Positions 34,212 to 41,819 of a stretch of DNA of 64,000 nucleotides are shown one piece after another (the stretch's first letter is position 1; each line of letters begins with the position of its first letter). The translations under genes and the position numbers were made by a program. This DNA comes from Collinsella sp. (GTDB lineage: Bacteria > Actinomycetota > Coriobacteriia > Coriobacteriales > Coriobacteriaceae). The stretch covers positions 1 through 64,000 of the forward strand of contig DXLX01000015.1 of NCBI GenBank assembly GCA_019414515.1, given 5' to 3'. The notes beneath the pieces are model-generated. The model was not told the origin of the DNA and searched no databases. It saw nothing but the letters and a program-made list of their open reading frames with translations.

Positions 34212-34262
34212 AAACCTGCCAAAAAGGGACAGGTTTATTTTGGCAGGTTTTATCTGGGCAAA
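34212..34262. repeat. Intergenic repeat family 3, copy D
   Basis: Stem ACCTGCCAAAA pairs with TTTTGGCAGGT around AGGGACAGGTTTA, followed by TTATCTGGGCAAA. It sits 5 bp from the ribosome site of the minus-strand cyclo-ligase gene, in the same relative orientation as copy B to the HAD gene. Confidence 0.88.
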
Positions 34263-34352
34263 CACCCAAACCATCACACAAACCATCGCAAGGGGGGGGG
34301 CAGTTCATGGACACCTTCGTGGGTTTTGACGAAGAGCGGATGTTTGCGGCGG

Positions 34353-34493
34353 TTTGTCTCGATCTGTAACAGTAGCTCGGCAAAATCGGACCTAGATGTT
34401 ACAGATTGAGACAAAGGGCCGGCGTCATCCGAAAACGTCTCGATTTGTAACATCTGGAGCTAATATTGCCGTCTTAGCGTTACAGATCGAGAC
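34353..34493. repeat. Two tandem GTCTCGATYTGTAAC palindromes, family 6
   Basis: The first stem pairs TTTGTCTCGATCTGTAACA (34353-34371) with 34397-34415; the second pairs GTCTCGATTTGTAAC (34437-34451) with 34479-34493. Each has one G-T mismatch. The four arms share one sequence while the loops differ. Bases 34263-34352 contain a G9 tract and a 20-codon ORF that I do not call. Confidence 0.85.
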
Positions 34494-34510
34494 AAACCGG
34501 CAGACTGCGG

Positions 34511-34557
34511 CAAAAGAAAAAGGTAGATTTTCAGGCATGTCCCAAAAATCTACCTTT
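34511..34557 (-). terminator. Terminator of the M16 protease gene
   Basis: AAAGGTAGATTTT (34519-34531) pairs with 34545-34557, and the minus strand then runs into T-rich CTTTTTCTTTTG. It ends 8 bp after the protease stop. Confidence 0.8.
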
Positions 34558-34565
34558 GCCGTGCC

Positions 34566-37500
34566 TTAGCCCAGCAGGTCGATGACGTTGAAGCCGGCGT
34601 TGCTCTTGGCGATGACGTCGCGGCCGCCAAAGACGCAGGTGGGTGACTCGGCTGCGATGCGCGTTACGTCGGCGCCGAGCGAGCGAAGCTCACCGGGCGT
34701 GGCGGCGAGCATCTGGGCGCGGCGCTCCTCGCGCGCATGCGGATCGAGCCCGGCCAGGTAGGTCGTGTTGCGGCGCTTGGTGAGCGCGTACGGCTTCACC
34801 GGCGCGTCCATGCCGCTCACGCAGCTCACGATAAAGCCCTCAAAGGCGGCCTCGTCGGGATCAAAGCTGCCGAGCCATTCGCCCGCGCGCGCCACGCGCT
34901 CAATCGAGGGGTCGATTGCCGGGTCGCGGTAGGTGTAGAACGCCGCCTGACGCTCGCCGGCCGCGCGGAATCCGCAGCCGTACGCGCCGCCCTTAACGCG
35001 GATCTCGTTCCACAGATAGTCGTAGGAGAGCGCGTTGGCGGCAACCGCCCAGGCGCCCGTCACGTCGATGCCCAAGCGACGCGGGTCGCACGCGCTTGCC
35101 GCAAAACAGATGTCGCTGGGGATGACAAAGGCCTCGTGGCGGTCGCACGGCGTCGGCACCACGAGCGCGTTGCGGCCGGCATCGGCGCCGTCGCCAGCGC
35201 CCAGCTCCAGGTCGCCCGCGGCGGCCCAGTATGCGTTAAAGTCCTCGTCGCTGCCGGTAAAGCTCGCCAGGCAGCCATCGGCCACAAAGATGCGGCCTGC
35301 CAGCTCGGCAAGCTTGGTACGCAACCCGTTCACGCGCTCGTCAAAGTGGTCGAGCAGGTCGCGCAGGAACAGATAGAAGTCCACGCCCGAAAGCTGCTCG
35401 CGCACCACGGCCGAAGGCGAGCTGTAGCTCATCGCGCGACCGAGCGCCGCCGAGTGGCCGTTGTTGATAAAGCCCTGCTCAAGCCCAATGCGAATCTGTG
35501 TGAGCACGTCGCGCACGCGGTCGGCGTCGGCATCTGCCAAAAGCGTGCTCGACCATACCTCGCGCGGCAGACTCGCCAGCGCATCGATCTTCTCGGACAG
35601 GGCGCCGGCGCTCACCAGCAGGTAGGGGCGCACGCCGTCCACTTCGGGCTGCGTCATGACCTCGGTCGTAAAGCTCAAAAAGCCGAGCTTGCCAGCGAGC
35701 AAGTTGTCGAGTTCCTCGGCCGAGTGCTCGCGCGTGGGCAGCTGCTTAAGCAGGCGGCAGAGCAGTGTCACATAGGACAGGTCCTCAAACGCGACGCAGT
35801 TCAGGTCGAAATACTGCATGGCGTAGGCCAGACGGTTGGTGGGGATGCCGTGGCGCAGGCAGGGGATGGGCACGGTCGTGTCCACGATCAGTGGCGGCTC
35901 GGGGCGCGCCTCGCCAATGTCGGACACGCGCAGGCGCGGCAGCGTGGCCTTGGCCTCGGGTGTGTCTTCCGCCTCCTGCGCGGCACGCAGCGCGGCCGTG
36001 CGCTCGACCACGTCGGTCAGCTCGGCATCGGTCATGGCATCGCGCTTGGCTGCCAGCTCGGCGGCCTCGGCACCCTCCGAACCCTCGGCGGCGTCCACCG
36101 GCACCAGCTCGACCAGTGCCATGTGGTCGTTTTCCAGCACCAGCTCGCGCAGCAGGTCCTCAAAATAGCTGCCGTCCAGCTCGCTACGCAGCTCCTCGTA
36201 CACCGGGCCGTACTTGAGCGCCAGCGTCGCGGCGTCGTCATCGTAGAGCCAGGTGCTCAGCGCGTCGCACGCAATGGCCACGCCGTCGGCGATGCCATAG
36301 TCACGCTGGCGCAGGTCGTACTCGTTGCTGCTGATGATGGCTTCCAGACGCTCGCGCGGAACTCCGTGCTCGCACAGGTCGCGGCAGGCGTCCTGGAACA
36401 CGCGACGCAGCTCGCGCGCCACACCGGGCTGTGCGTTTTGCAGCATGATGAGCTCGTAGGGCTGCAGGCTCTCGGCCGCGGTGTAGCTCACCACGTTGCC
36501 GCCCAGGCCGGCGGCCAGAATGGCCTTCTTAACCGGCGCTTCGTTGGAGCCCAGCAGCGCCTCGAACAGGATATCCGCCGCGATCGTGCGCTTGCGGTCG
36601 AGCGCGCTGCCCAGCACAAGGCCCAGGCCCACCAGGGCGTTCTCGGGTGTGGTGGCCATCTCGATGCGCTTGTACTCGCAGGTCACGGGCGCCTGCGCGT
36701 CCAACGGATTGGGCGCCAGCGTGGACGGGTCCTCGCCGGCGGCAACGGCAGCGTCCATGCGGCGGCTCGCGGCACTCGGCTGCGACAGATAGCGCTCGTC
36801 CAAAAAGGCCAGTGCGCGGTCCACGTCCAGGTCGCCGTAGAGCGTGATGTAGGAGTTGGAGGGATTGTAGTGTCGCGCGTGCGTGTCCAGGAACTGCTCG
36901 TAGGTGAGCGCGGGAATCGCACGCGGGTCGCCGCCGCTCTCGTGCGCATAGGCGGTGTCGGGATAGAGCGCGGCGTTGACGGCATCGTCCAGCACGCTCA
37001 TGGGATCGGACAGCGCGCCCTTCATCTCGTTGAACACCACGCCGTTATAACGCAGCGTGCCCTCGTGCAGGCTCGCGGCGCTGCTGTCGCCGTCGCCCTC
37101 CGGCAGGTCCAGTTCGTAGTGCCAGCCCTCCTGCTCAAAAATGGTGGGCTTGGTATAGATGGCCGGGTTGAACACCGCGTCCAGGTACACGTCCATCAGG
37201 TTGTACAGATCCTGCTCGTTGGTGGTGGCAACGGGGTAGATGGTCTTGTCGGGGTAGGTCATGGCGTTGAGGAACGTCTGCATGGAGCTCTTGATCAGGT
37301 CGACAAACGGCTCCTTGACGGGAAACTTGGCCGATCCGCACAGCACCGAGTGCTCAAGAATATGGAACACGCCGGTGGAATCGGCCGGCGGCGTCTTAAA
37401 GCCAATGGCAAAGGCCTTGTTTTCGTCGTCGCACGCCAGGTACAGCAGACGAGCGCCCGAGGCAGTGTGTCGCAGCACGTAAGCGTCCGAGTCGAGCTCG

Positions 37501-37601
37501 GGCACGGTCTCGCGGCGCTCGACGGCAAAGCCGTGGCAGGTAGTGCCGGGCACCAGCAGTGCAGCGGCTGCGGCGCGCGGGTCGGTTGAGGTGGTGGGCA
37601 T
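34566..37601 (-). CDS. M16C insulinase-family metalloprotease (PreP/Cym1-like)
   Basis: A 1011-residue zinc peptidase. The inverted zinc motif HILEH (residue about 81, in VFHILEHSVLCGSAKFP) is intact, with the second-shell region TYPDKTIYPV and NEQDLYNLMDVYLDAVF following. Two further M16 domains complete the ~1000-residue clamshell. Members degrade peptides in a closed chamber. No signal peptide is seen, so it is cytoplasmic. ATG 37601 with AAAGGAG upstream is chosen; the longer frame to 37859 runs through a family-2 repeat and is rejected. Confidence 0.93.
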   Translation of the reverse strand: MPTTSTDPRAAAAALLVPGTTCHGFAVERRETVPELDSDAYVLRHTASGARLLYLACDDENKAFAIGFKTPPADSTGVFHILEHSVLCGSAKFPVKEPFVDLIKSSMQTFLNAMTYPDKTIYPVATTNEQDLYNLMDVYLDAVFNPAIYTKPTIFEQEGWHYELDLPEGDGDSSAASLHEGTLRYNGVVFNEMKGALSDPMSVLDDAVNAALYPDTAYAHESGGDPRAIPALTYEQFLDTHARHYNPSNSYITLYGDLDVDRALAFLDERYLSQPSAASRRMDAAVAAGEDPSTLAPNPLDAQAPVTCEYKRIEMATTPENALVGLGLVLGSALDRKRTIAADILFEALLGSNEAPVKKAILAAGLGGNVVSYTAAESLQPYELIMLQNAQPGVARELRRVFQDACRDLCEHGVPRERLEAIISSNEYDLRQRDYGIADGVAIACDALSTWLYDDDAATLALKYGPVYEELRSELDGSYFEDLLRELVLENDHMALVELVPVDAAEGSEGAEAAELAAKRDAMTDAELTDVVERTAALRAAQEAEDTPEAKATLPRLRVSDIGEARPEPPLIVDTTVPIPCLRHGIPTNRLAYAMQYFDLNCVAFEDLSYVTLLCRLLKQLPTREHSAEELDNLLAGKLGFLSFTTEVMTQPEVDGVRPYLLVSAGALSEKIDALASLPREVWSSTLLADADADRVRDVLTQIRIGLEQGFINNGHSAALGRAMSYSSPSAVVREQLSGVDFYLFLRDLLDHFDERVNGLRTKLAELAGRIFVADGCLASFTGSDEDFNAYWAAAGDLELGAGDGADAGRNALVVPTPCDRHEAFVIPSDICFAASACDPRRLGIDVTGAWAVAANALSYDYLWNEIRVKGGAYGCGFRAAGERQAAFYTYRDPAIDPSIERVARAGEWLGSFDPDEAAFEGFIVSCVSGMDAPVKPYALTKRRNTTYLAGLDPHAREERRAQMLAATPGELRSLGADVTRIAAESPTCVFGGRDVIAKSNAGFNVIDLLG

Positions 37602-37736
37602 ATGCAGTCTCCTTTGACGCCCCAGCGGGGGCGAATCGAGTCGAATCCTCGAGAGTATACCCATATGGGGCCGCGACCCTGCGGCGAACTGGAGACGATG
37701 CCAGCGGATTGGGCGAAGGGCTCGCGTGCCCGCCGC

Positions 37737-37913
37737 ACGAGCGTGGAAAAATGGACACTCGCCAAACGAGAGTGGATATTCGGACGGACGAGCGAGGATT
37801 TCCGGATACCTATCGAACGAGAGTGGATATTTGGACGGAATTTGCCGCAAAAGCCCCAAAAACCGTCCAAATATCCACTCTCGATATCCGACCGTCCGAA
37901 AATCCTCGCTCGT
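37737..37913. repeat. GAGCGTGGA box array (family 2), copy D
   Basis: Four direct 20-bp boxes (37737-37756, 37766-37785, 37788-37807, 37817-37836; pattern ACGAGNGTGGATATTCGGAC) are followed by two inverted boxes (37865-37885 and 37894-37913). The arms 37819-37839 and 37863-37883 are almost perfect complements. It lies between the protease promoter and the AlbA_2 regulator. Confidence 0.9.
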
Positions 37914-38091
37914 CCATCACTCGCGTATCTCTCGTCCCTCATTCGTCTCTAATATGAGAGATGACAGGAAGATGAGAGAAAAATATGAGAGATAACTGAG
38001 CAGCAAAGAGACAGGCAATCATGGTATTGTCTCAATACCAATTGTTCTACCAGCAAAAATATGTATAAATGAAGCAAATGGTAGACATTCC

Positions 38092-38166
38092 ATCTCTCAT
38101 CTATCTCTCTATCTCTAAGCCGAGAGATAGAGAGATAGATGAGAGATAATTTCGAGAGATAACTGA
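38092..38166. promoter_or_regulatory. 25-bp perfect palindrome and GAGAGATA repeats before the AlbA_2 gene
   Basis: Bases 38092-38116 and 38123-38147 are perfect 25-bp complements (ATCTCTCATCTATCTC...) around AAGCCG. Directly after them, and again at 37987-38000, stands GAGAGATAACTGAG. The motif AGAGAT recurs at least eight times in 37960-38170. This is a likely autoregulatory region for the gene at 38225. Confidence 0.7.
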
Positions 38167-38224
38167 GAGACGAGGGAAATCTATCCGCGGCATTCTCCGC
38201 AGGACCGAGCGAAAGGACGTGCAG

Positions 38225-39691
38225 ATGAACGAAAACGAGCTGACCGGTCTGCTTGAGTCTTTAAGGCGTATGGGCTCGGATGATCTTAACGTCGAAGTGA
38301 AGGAGAGCGCCACGACGCTTTCCCGCGATGTGTGGGAAACGGTGAGCGCATTCGCGAACACTGCCGGCGGAATCATCGTGCTCGGAGTGAGTGAGCGCGC
38401 AGGTTTTGTCCCGGTTGAGAACTTCGAGACCGAGAAAGTGCTCAACCAATTTGTGTCAGGCATGGGTGATGCGGGCGGTCGAGGAAAGCTGGCCAATCCG
38501 CCTAAATACACGATCGAGCGAGTGGAGCTTCAGGACGTCATCGTTCTCGTCATTACGATTGAGGAGCTCGATCCGTCGAGCAAGCCCTGCTATGTCATAG
38601 AGCGGGGCGCCCAGGGCGGCAGCTACAAGCGCATCGATGACAAAGATGTGCCGCTTTCATCGACCGAGGTGCTCGCATTGGCGTCATACGGTCGAGCGAC
38701 TCCGAGCGATCGGGACGCGGTGGCGGGTGCGGGCGCGGACAATCTCGACGAGACGCTGGTCGACCGTACGATAGATCGGGCTTTCTCGTTGACGCCCCGG
38801 GCAATGCGCGGCGCGCCGGACAAACAAACGAAGCTGGAGCGCCTAAATATCCTTGATTCCCAGGGCAATGTCACCAAGGCTGGACTCCTAGTTGTGGGCA
38901 CCTACCCTCAGCAGTTCTATCCCAAGCTCTTCATTGACGTGGCTGTCCATGCGGGAACTCAGAAGGGCATGGCGGGGTCGCTGAGGTTCATGGACCGCAC
39001 AATCTGTGAGGGAACGTTGGGCGAGATGATCTCGGATGCCGTCGCAGCCGTCGCCAAGAATTTGCGGCGAACCTCGACCGTCCAAGGCGTCTCGCGTGTC
39101 GACTCGCTTGAGATTCCCGAGGAGGTTCTGCGCGAGGCAATCGCCAACGCCGTAATCCATCGAGAATACGGGGATCGGTTCTGTGGACAATCGATTGCCG
39201 TCGACGTCTTTGATGATCGTGTCGAGGTGACAAATCCTGGCGGCCTTTACGGGGGAAAGACTCGCGAGAACTTGTTTGACGGCAGCTCCCGATGCCGTAA
39301 CGCGACGCTTGTGAAGCTCATGTCGATTGTCCCGCTGCCGGATGGCGCAGGTTCGCCGGCTGAGGGCAATGGCTCGGGCATCCCGATGATGATCGATGCC
39401 ATGCGCGCGCATGGTCTGGCCGGGCCCCTGTTCTGCCCGGGATTCGATCGGTTCAAGGTCGTACTTTACCGTTCAAAGATCGAGCCGGTCGATCATGGCG
39501 GGGGCTTAATTGTGACGGCACTCAAACACTACGGCGAGCTGGGGACGCGCGAGCTGGCAGAGCACACAGGGCTCACAATTTCCCAGGTTAGGTCGCGCGT
39601 CAACGCGCTCATTGCTCAAGGCGAGCTTGAGCCCACGGCGCCGGCGACGAGCCGCAACCGCAAGTATCGACTGTTGGAGCGCGTGGAATAA
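38225..39691 (+). CDS. AlbA_2 (Schlafen-like) domain ATP-binding regulator with HTH
   Basis: A 488-residue protein. The N-terminal AlbA_2/Schlafen-like domain (about 10-135) includes VEVKESATTLSRDVWETVSA and AFANTAGGIIVLGVSE. A GHKL-like ATP-binding region follows (LREAIANAVIHREYGD near 302, VEVTNPGGLYGG near 335), and a C-terminal winged helix (HYGELGTRELAEHTGLTISQ near 435) closes it. This is the COG2865 predicted-regulator layout. GAAAGGA (38211-38217) precedes ATG 38225. The dense GAGAGATA repeats upstream suggest that it binds its own promoter. Relatives have been linked to stress control and defence; its role here is open. Confidence 0.88.
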   Translation: MNENELTGLLESLRRMGSDDLNVEVKESATTLSRDVWETVSAFANTAGGIIVLGVSERAGFVPVENFETEKVLNQFVSGMGDAGGRGKLANPPKYTIERVELQDVIVLVITIEELDPSSKPCYVIERGAQGGSYKRIDDKDVPLSSTEVLALASYGRATPSDRDAVAGAGADNLDETLVDRTIDRAFSLTPRAMRGAPDKQTKLERLNILDSQGNVTKAGLLVVGTYPQQFYPKLFIDVAVHAGTQKGMAGSLRFMDRTICEGTLGEMISDAVAAVAKNLRRTSTVQGVSRVDSLEIPEEVLREAIANAVIHREYGDRFCGQSIAVDVFDDRVEVTNPGGLYGGKTRENLFDGSSRCRNATLVKLMSIVPLPDGAGSPAEGNGSGIPMMIDAMRAHGLAGPLFCPGFDRFKVVLYRSKIEPVDHGGGLIVTALKHYGELGTRELAEHTGLTISQVRSRVNALIAQGELEPTAPATSRNRKYRLLERVE

Positions 39692-39791
39692 ATGCGTTAG
39701 CGGACGAGGCGACCCAATAATCGACCCTCGATTGGCGCCCACTAAGGTTAAGCGGTTGTTGCCCAGTTGACGGTGATGCTAAAGACTCGGC

Positions 39792-40283
39792 TTACGCCGG
39801 CATGGCCGCGAACCCGTCCATCAAGAACAGCCTAAGAACCAGCTTGATGACATATCCCGGTTTGACTTCAGCCGCGTCAAAGACATGGCGCTCGGCGAGC
39901 TCGCTGCAGTATGTATAGATGTCGCGGATAAGGTCCGCGCCCGAAAGCGTAAACATGTAGCCTGCGTCCGAAAGCGCATTGGGCGCGGCGGGCAACTTGG
40001 CCATGTGGCAGAACGTTTGCAGGTCGGGCGCCATAACATTCTGGTAGTCGAGGTGGCCGCTGGCATCCTGTGCGGCAAGCTCCAATTGGCGCACAAAATC
40101 CAGCGCCGCTGCCAGCACAAAGCTCGGCGTAGGCGCGTTGACGTCCTGAGTGGTCGCCACGAGCCTGCCCGCCGCCTGCGTGACAAGCCAAGCGACCTCG
40201 CGCTGGCAACGCACGGCCTTGCGCGTAACCGGCTTGATGGACGAAGAAGAAACGCTCCCCTTAGGCGGATTCGAAGCAGCCAT
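39792..40283 (-). CDS. Protein of unknown function
   Basis: A 163-residue, mostly helical protein without signal peptide or membrane span. I recognise no family motif; the ending (VKPGYVIKLVLRLFLMDGFA) and the middle (LAAALDFVRQLELAAQDASG) look like a compact helical bundle. GGGAGGG lies close before ATG 40283. A minus-strand TATACT (40346-40341) suggests its own promoter just after the methyltransferase gene, 124 bp away. Its position on the same strand behind the methyltransferase could mean an accessory role, but that is speculation. Confidence 0.65.
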   Translation of the reverse strand: MAASNPPKGSVSSSSIKPVTRKAVRCQREVAWLVTQAAGRLVATTQDVNAPTPSFVLAAALDFVRQLELAAQDASGHLDYQNVMAPDLQTFCHMAKLPAAPNALSDAGYMFTLSGADLIRDIYTYCSELAERHVFDAAEVKPGYVIKLVLRLFLMDGFAAMPA

Positions 40284-40407
40284 AAGACCCTCCCATGAAC
40301 AATCCGGCCCAACAAGCCCGGATGAAACACGTGCTACATCAGTATACAGGGAAGTGGGGTGGAAAAATGGAGTCGACAGCGTGACTGCCGGCTCCGGATT
40401 GCTTGCC

Positions 40408-41670
40408 TTAGAGGCCGTACACTTCGACCATAGCCTCGCCAATGCGATGGGGCACGCCGGTGACGAGCGCGTTGCCCATGCAGAAAGCTCGATGGCCGTC
40501 GGTCATACCAGTATCCGTCCAGCCCTTGGGGAATCCTTGGAGCTGATCGAGCTCGTCGGGAACGAGGCGGCGGAAACGGCCGTCGGGGCACTCGATAACA
40601 TGCTTAAATCGGCTGGCGCCCGTGCCGCCTTCGCCCGTGAGGATGGTGCGGCTCGGTTTGTCGGTGGCATCCGGGAAACTCATGGCACCCTCGGAATACG
40701 TGTACGTAAAGCCCGTCTTTTTGTTGGTGCGTTCTTCGCGCTTGCTGCCCTTGAGGTAGCGCCAGTCGGGAAGCTTCTCGTCGGAGATGTAGAACTGCTC
40801 CGGAACATACTCCTCATTAACAAGTACATCGCCAAGCACACGGCGCTCGCCGTGATAATCCTCAACGAAGTCGCAGGTCAAAACATGGCAGCCCTGCATG
40901 ACACCGGCATTCTTGAACTGAGATGTCTTTTGACCAACGCCAAAACGAGTCGAGTTCTCGTAAGGATCAGGCAGGACATCGAGCTCGGCCATTTCGTCAG
41001 GGTAGATGGCGGGGAAGGCCTTCGCCATGACACCGTTGTGCATGCGGTCAACGAGATCGACCTTGCCGGCGTTCTTCTCGCAGAAGATATAAACGCGCTT
41101 GCGGCGCTGGGGAAAACCATATTCCGCGGAGTTGACCACGCGCCATTCGACCGTGTAATCGAGGTTGGCAAGGCAGCTTAGGATGATGGCGAAGTCGCGA
41201 CCGCGCTGAGACGCGGGCGACTTGAGCAGACGATCGACATTCTCAAAGAGACCGAAGCGCGGCTTCTTCATCTCGAGGAAGTGGTAGATGTCCCACCAAA
41301 GGACACCCTTCTTGCCCTCGATGCCATGTGCCTGGTTAAGCGGGCGAGCGACGGAGTAATCTTGGCAAGGGAAGCCGCCGACGACCATCTGGACGTCGGG
41401 GATTTCAACCTCTCCGGCTTCAGCCTGTTCCAGGACTTTATTGATATCTTCGTTGACTACGGAATCCTCGCCAAAGCGGTCCATATAGCAGCGTGCCGCG
41501 AACTGACGAGCCTTGGTTCCGGGTGGTTCCCACTGATTGGCCCAAATGGTGCGAAAGGGTCCGGCGGGCTTCATGTAGAAATCTGGATAACGAGGGTCAG
41601 CGTAGCCTTCGAGGCCCAAACGAAATCCGCCGACGCCAGCAAAAAGCTCGGCGATTTTGACCTCTGACAT
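40408..41670 (-). CDS. C5 cytosine DNA methyltransferase (GATC type predicted)
   Basis: A 420-residue SAM-dependent enzyme. Motif I ELFAGVGGFRLGLEG (near 8), motif IV GGFPCQDYSVA with catalytic Cys, motif VI FENVDRLL, motif VIII QRRKRVYIF and the C-terminal QGFPKGW/GNALVTGV are present; the variable target-recognition region lies about 235-340. It is divergent from a Sau3AI-like endonuclease, so it would methylate GATC at the 5-carbon of cytosine and protect the host. ATG 41670 with GGGGGAG upstream is chosen over 41700. The recognition site comes from the neighbour and is inference. Confidence 0.93.
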   Translation of the reverse strand: MSEVKIAELFAGVGGFRLGLEGYADPRYPDFYMKPAGPFRTIWANQWEPPGTKARQFAARCYMDRFGEDSVVNEDINKVLEQAEAGEVEIPDVQMVVGGFPCQDYSVARPLNQAHGIEGKKGVLWWDIYHFLEMKKPRFGLFENVDRLLKSPASQRGRDFAIILSCLANLDYTVEWRVVNSAEYGFPQRRKRVYIFCEKNAGKVDLVDRMHNGVMAKAFPAIYPDEMAELDVLPDPYENSTRFGVGQKTSQFKNAGVMQGCHVLTCDFVEDYHGERRVLGDVLVNEEYVPEQFYISDEKLPDWRYLKGSKREERTNKKTGFTYTYSEGAMSFPDATDKPSRTILTGEGGTGASRFKHVIECPDGRFRRLVPDELDQLQGFPKGWTDTGMTDGHRAFCMGNALVTGVPHRIGEAMVEVYGL

Positions 41671-41714
41671 ACTCACTCCCCCAAATCGCTGCAAATGCAA
41701 AGATCAAGGGTACA

Positions 41715-41773
41715 GAAATCGGGTTGCAAATGGAAGATCCCTTAGGGGATCTTCACGGTATAACCCGAATTTA
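41715..41773. promoter_or_regulatory. Dyad with GATC sites in the R-M control region
   Basis: GAAGATCCC (41733-41741) and GGGATCTTC (41746-41754) flank TTAG; outer arms AAATCGGGTT and AACCCGAATTT extend the symmetry. Four GATC sites lie at 41702, 41736, 41748 and 41791 in the 149-bp region between the two divergent genes. Confidence 0.65.
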
Positions 41774-41819
41774 CAGTAGCATACGTGTTAGATCATGTCT
41801 TATTTCGAGAGGATTTGCC

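Noticed and set aside
34307..34369. 20-codon ORF with a G-rich ribosome-like site
   Set aside because: Its stop lies in a repeat arm, it has no recognisable content and a G9 tract is a poor site; chance is likely.
34737..37589. 950-codon plus-strand ORF opposite the M16 protease
   Set aside because: Shadow frame with Arg/Gly/Val/His-rich composition and no domain signature.
37737..37913. CRISPR-like array of 20-bp repeats
   Set aside because: Spacing is only 2 to 9 bp between units, some units are inverted and no cas gene is near.
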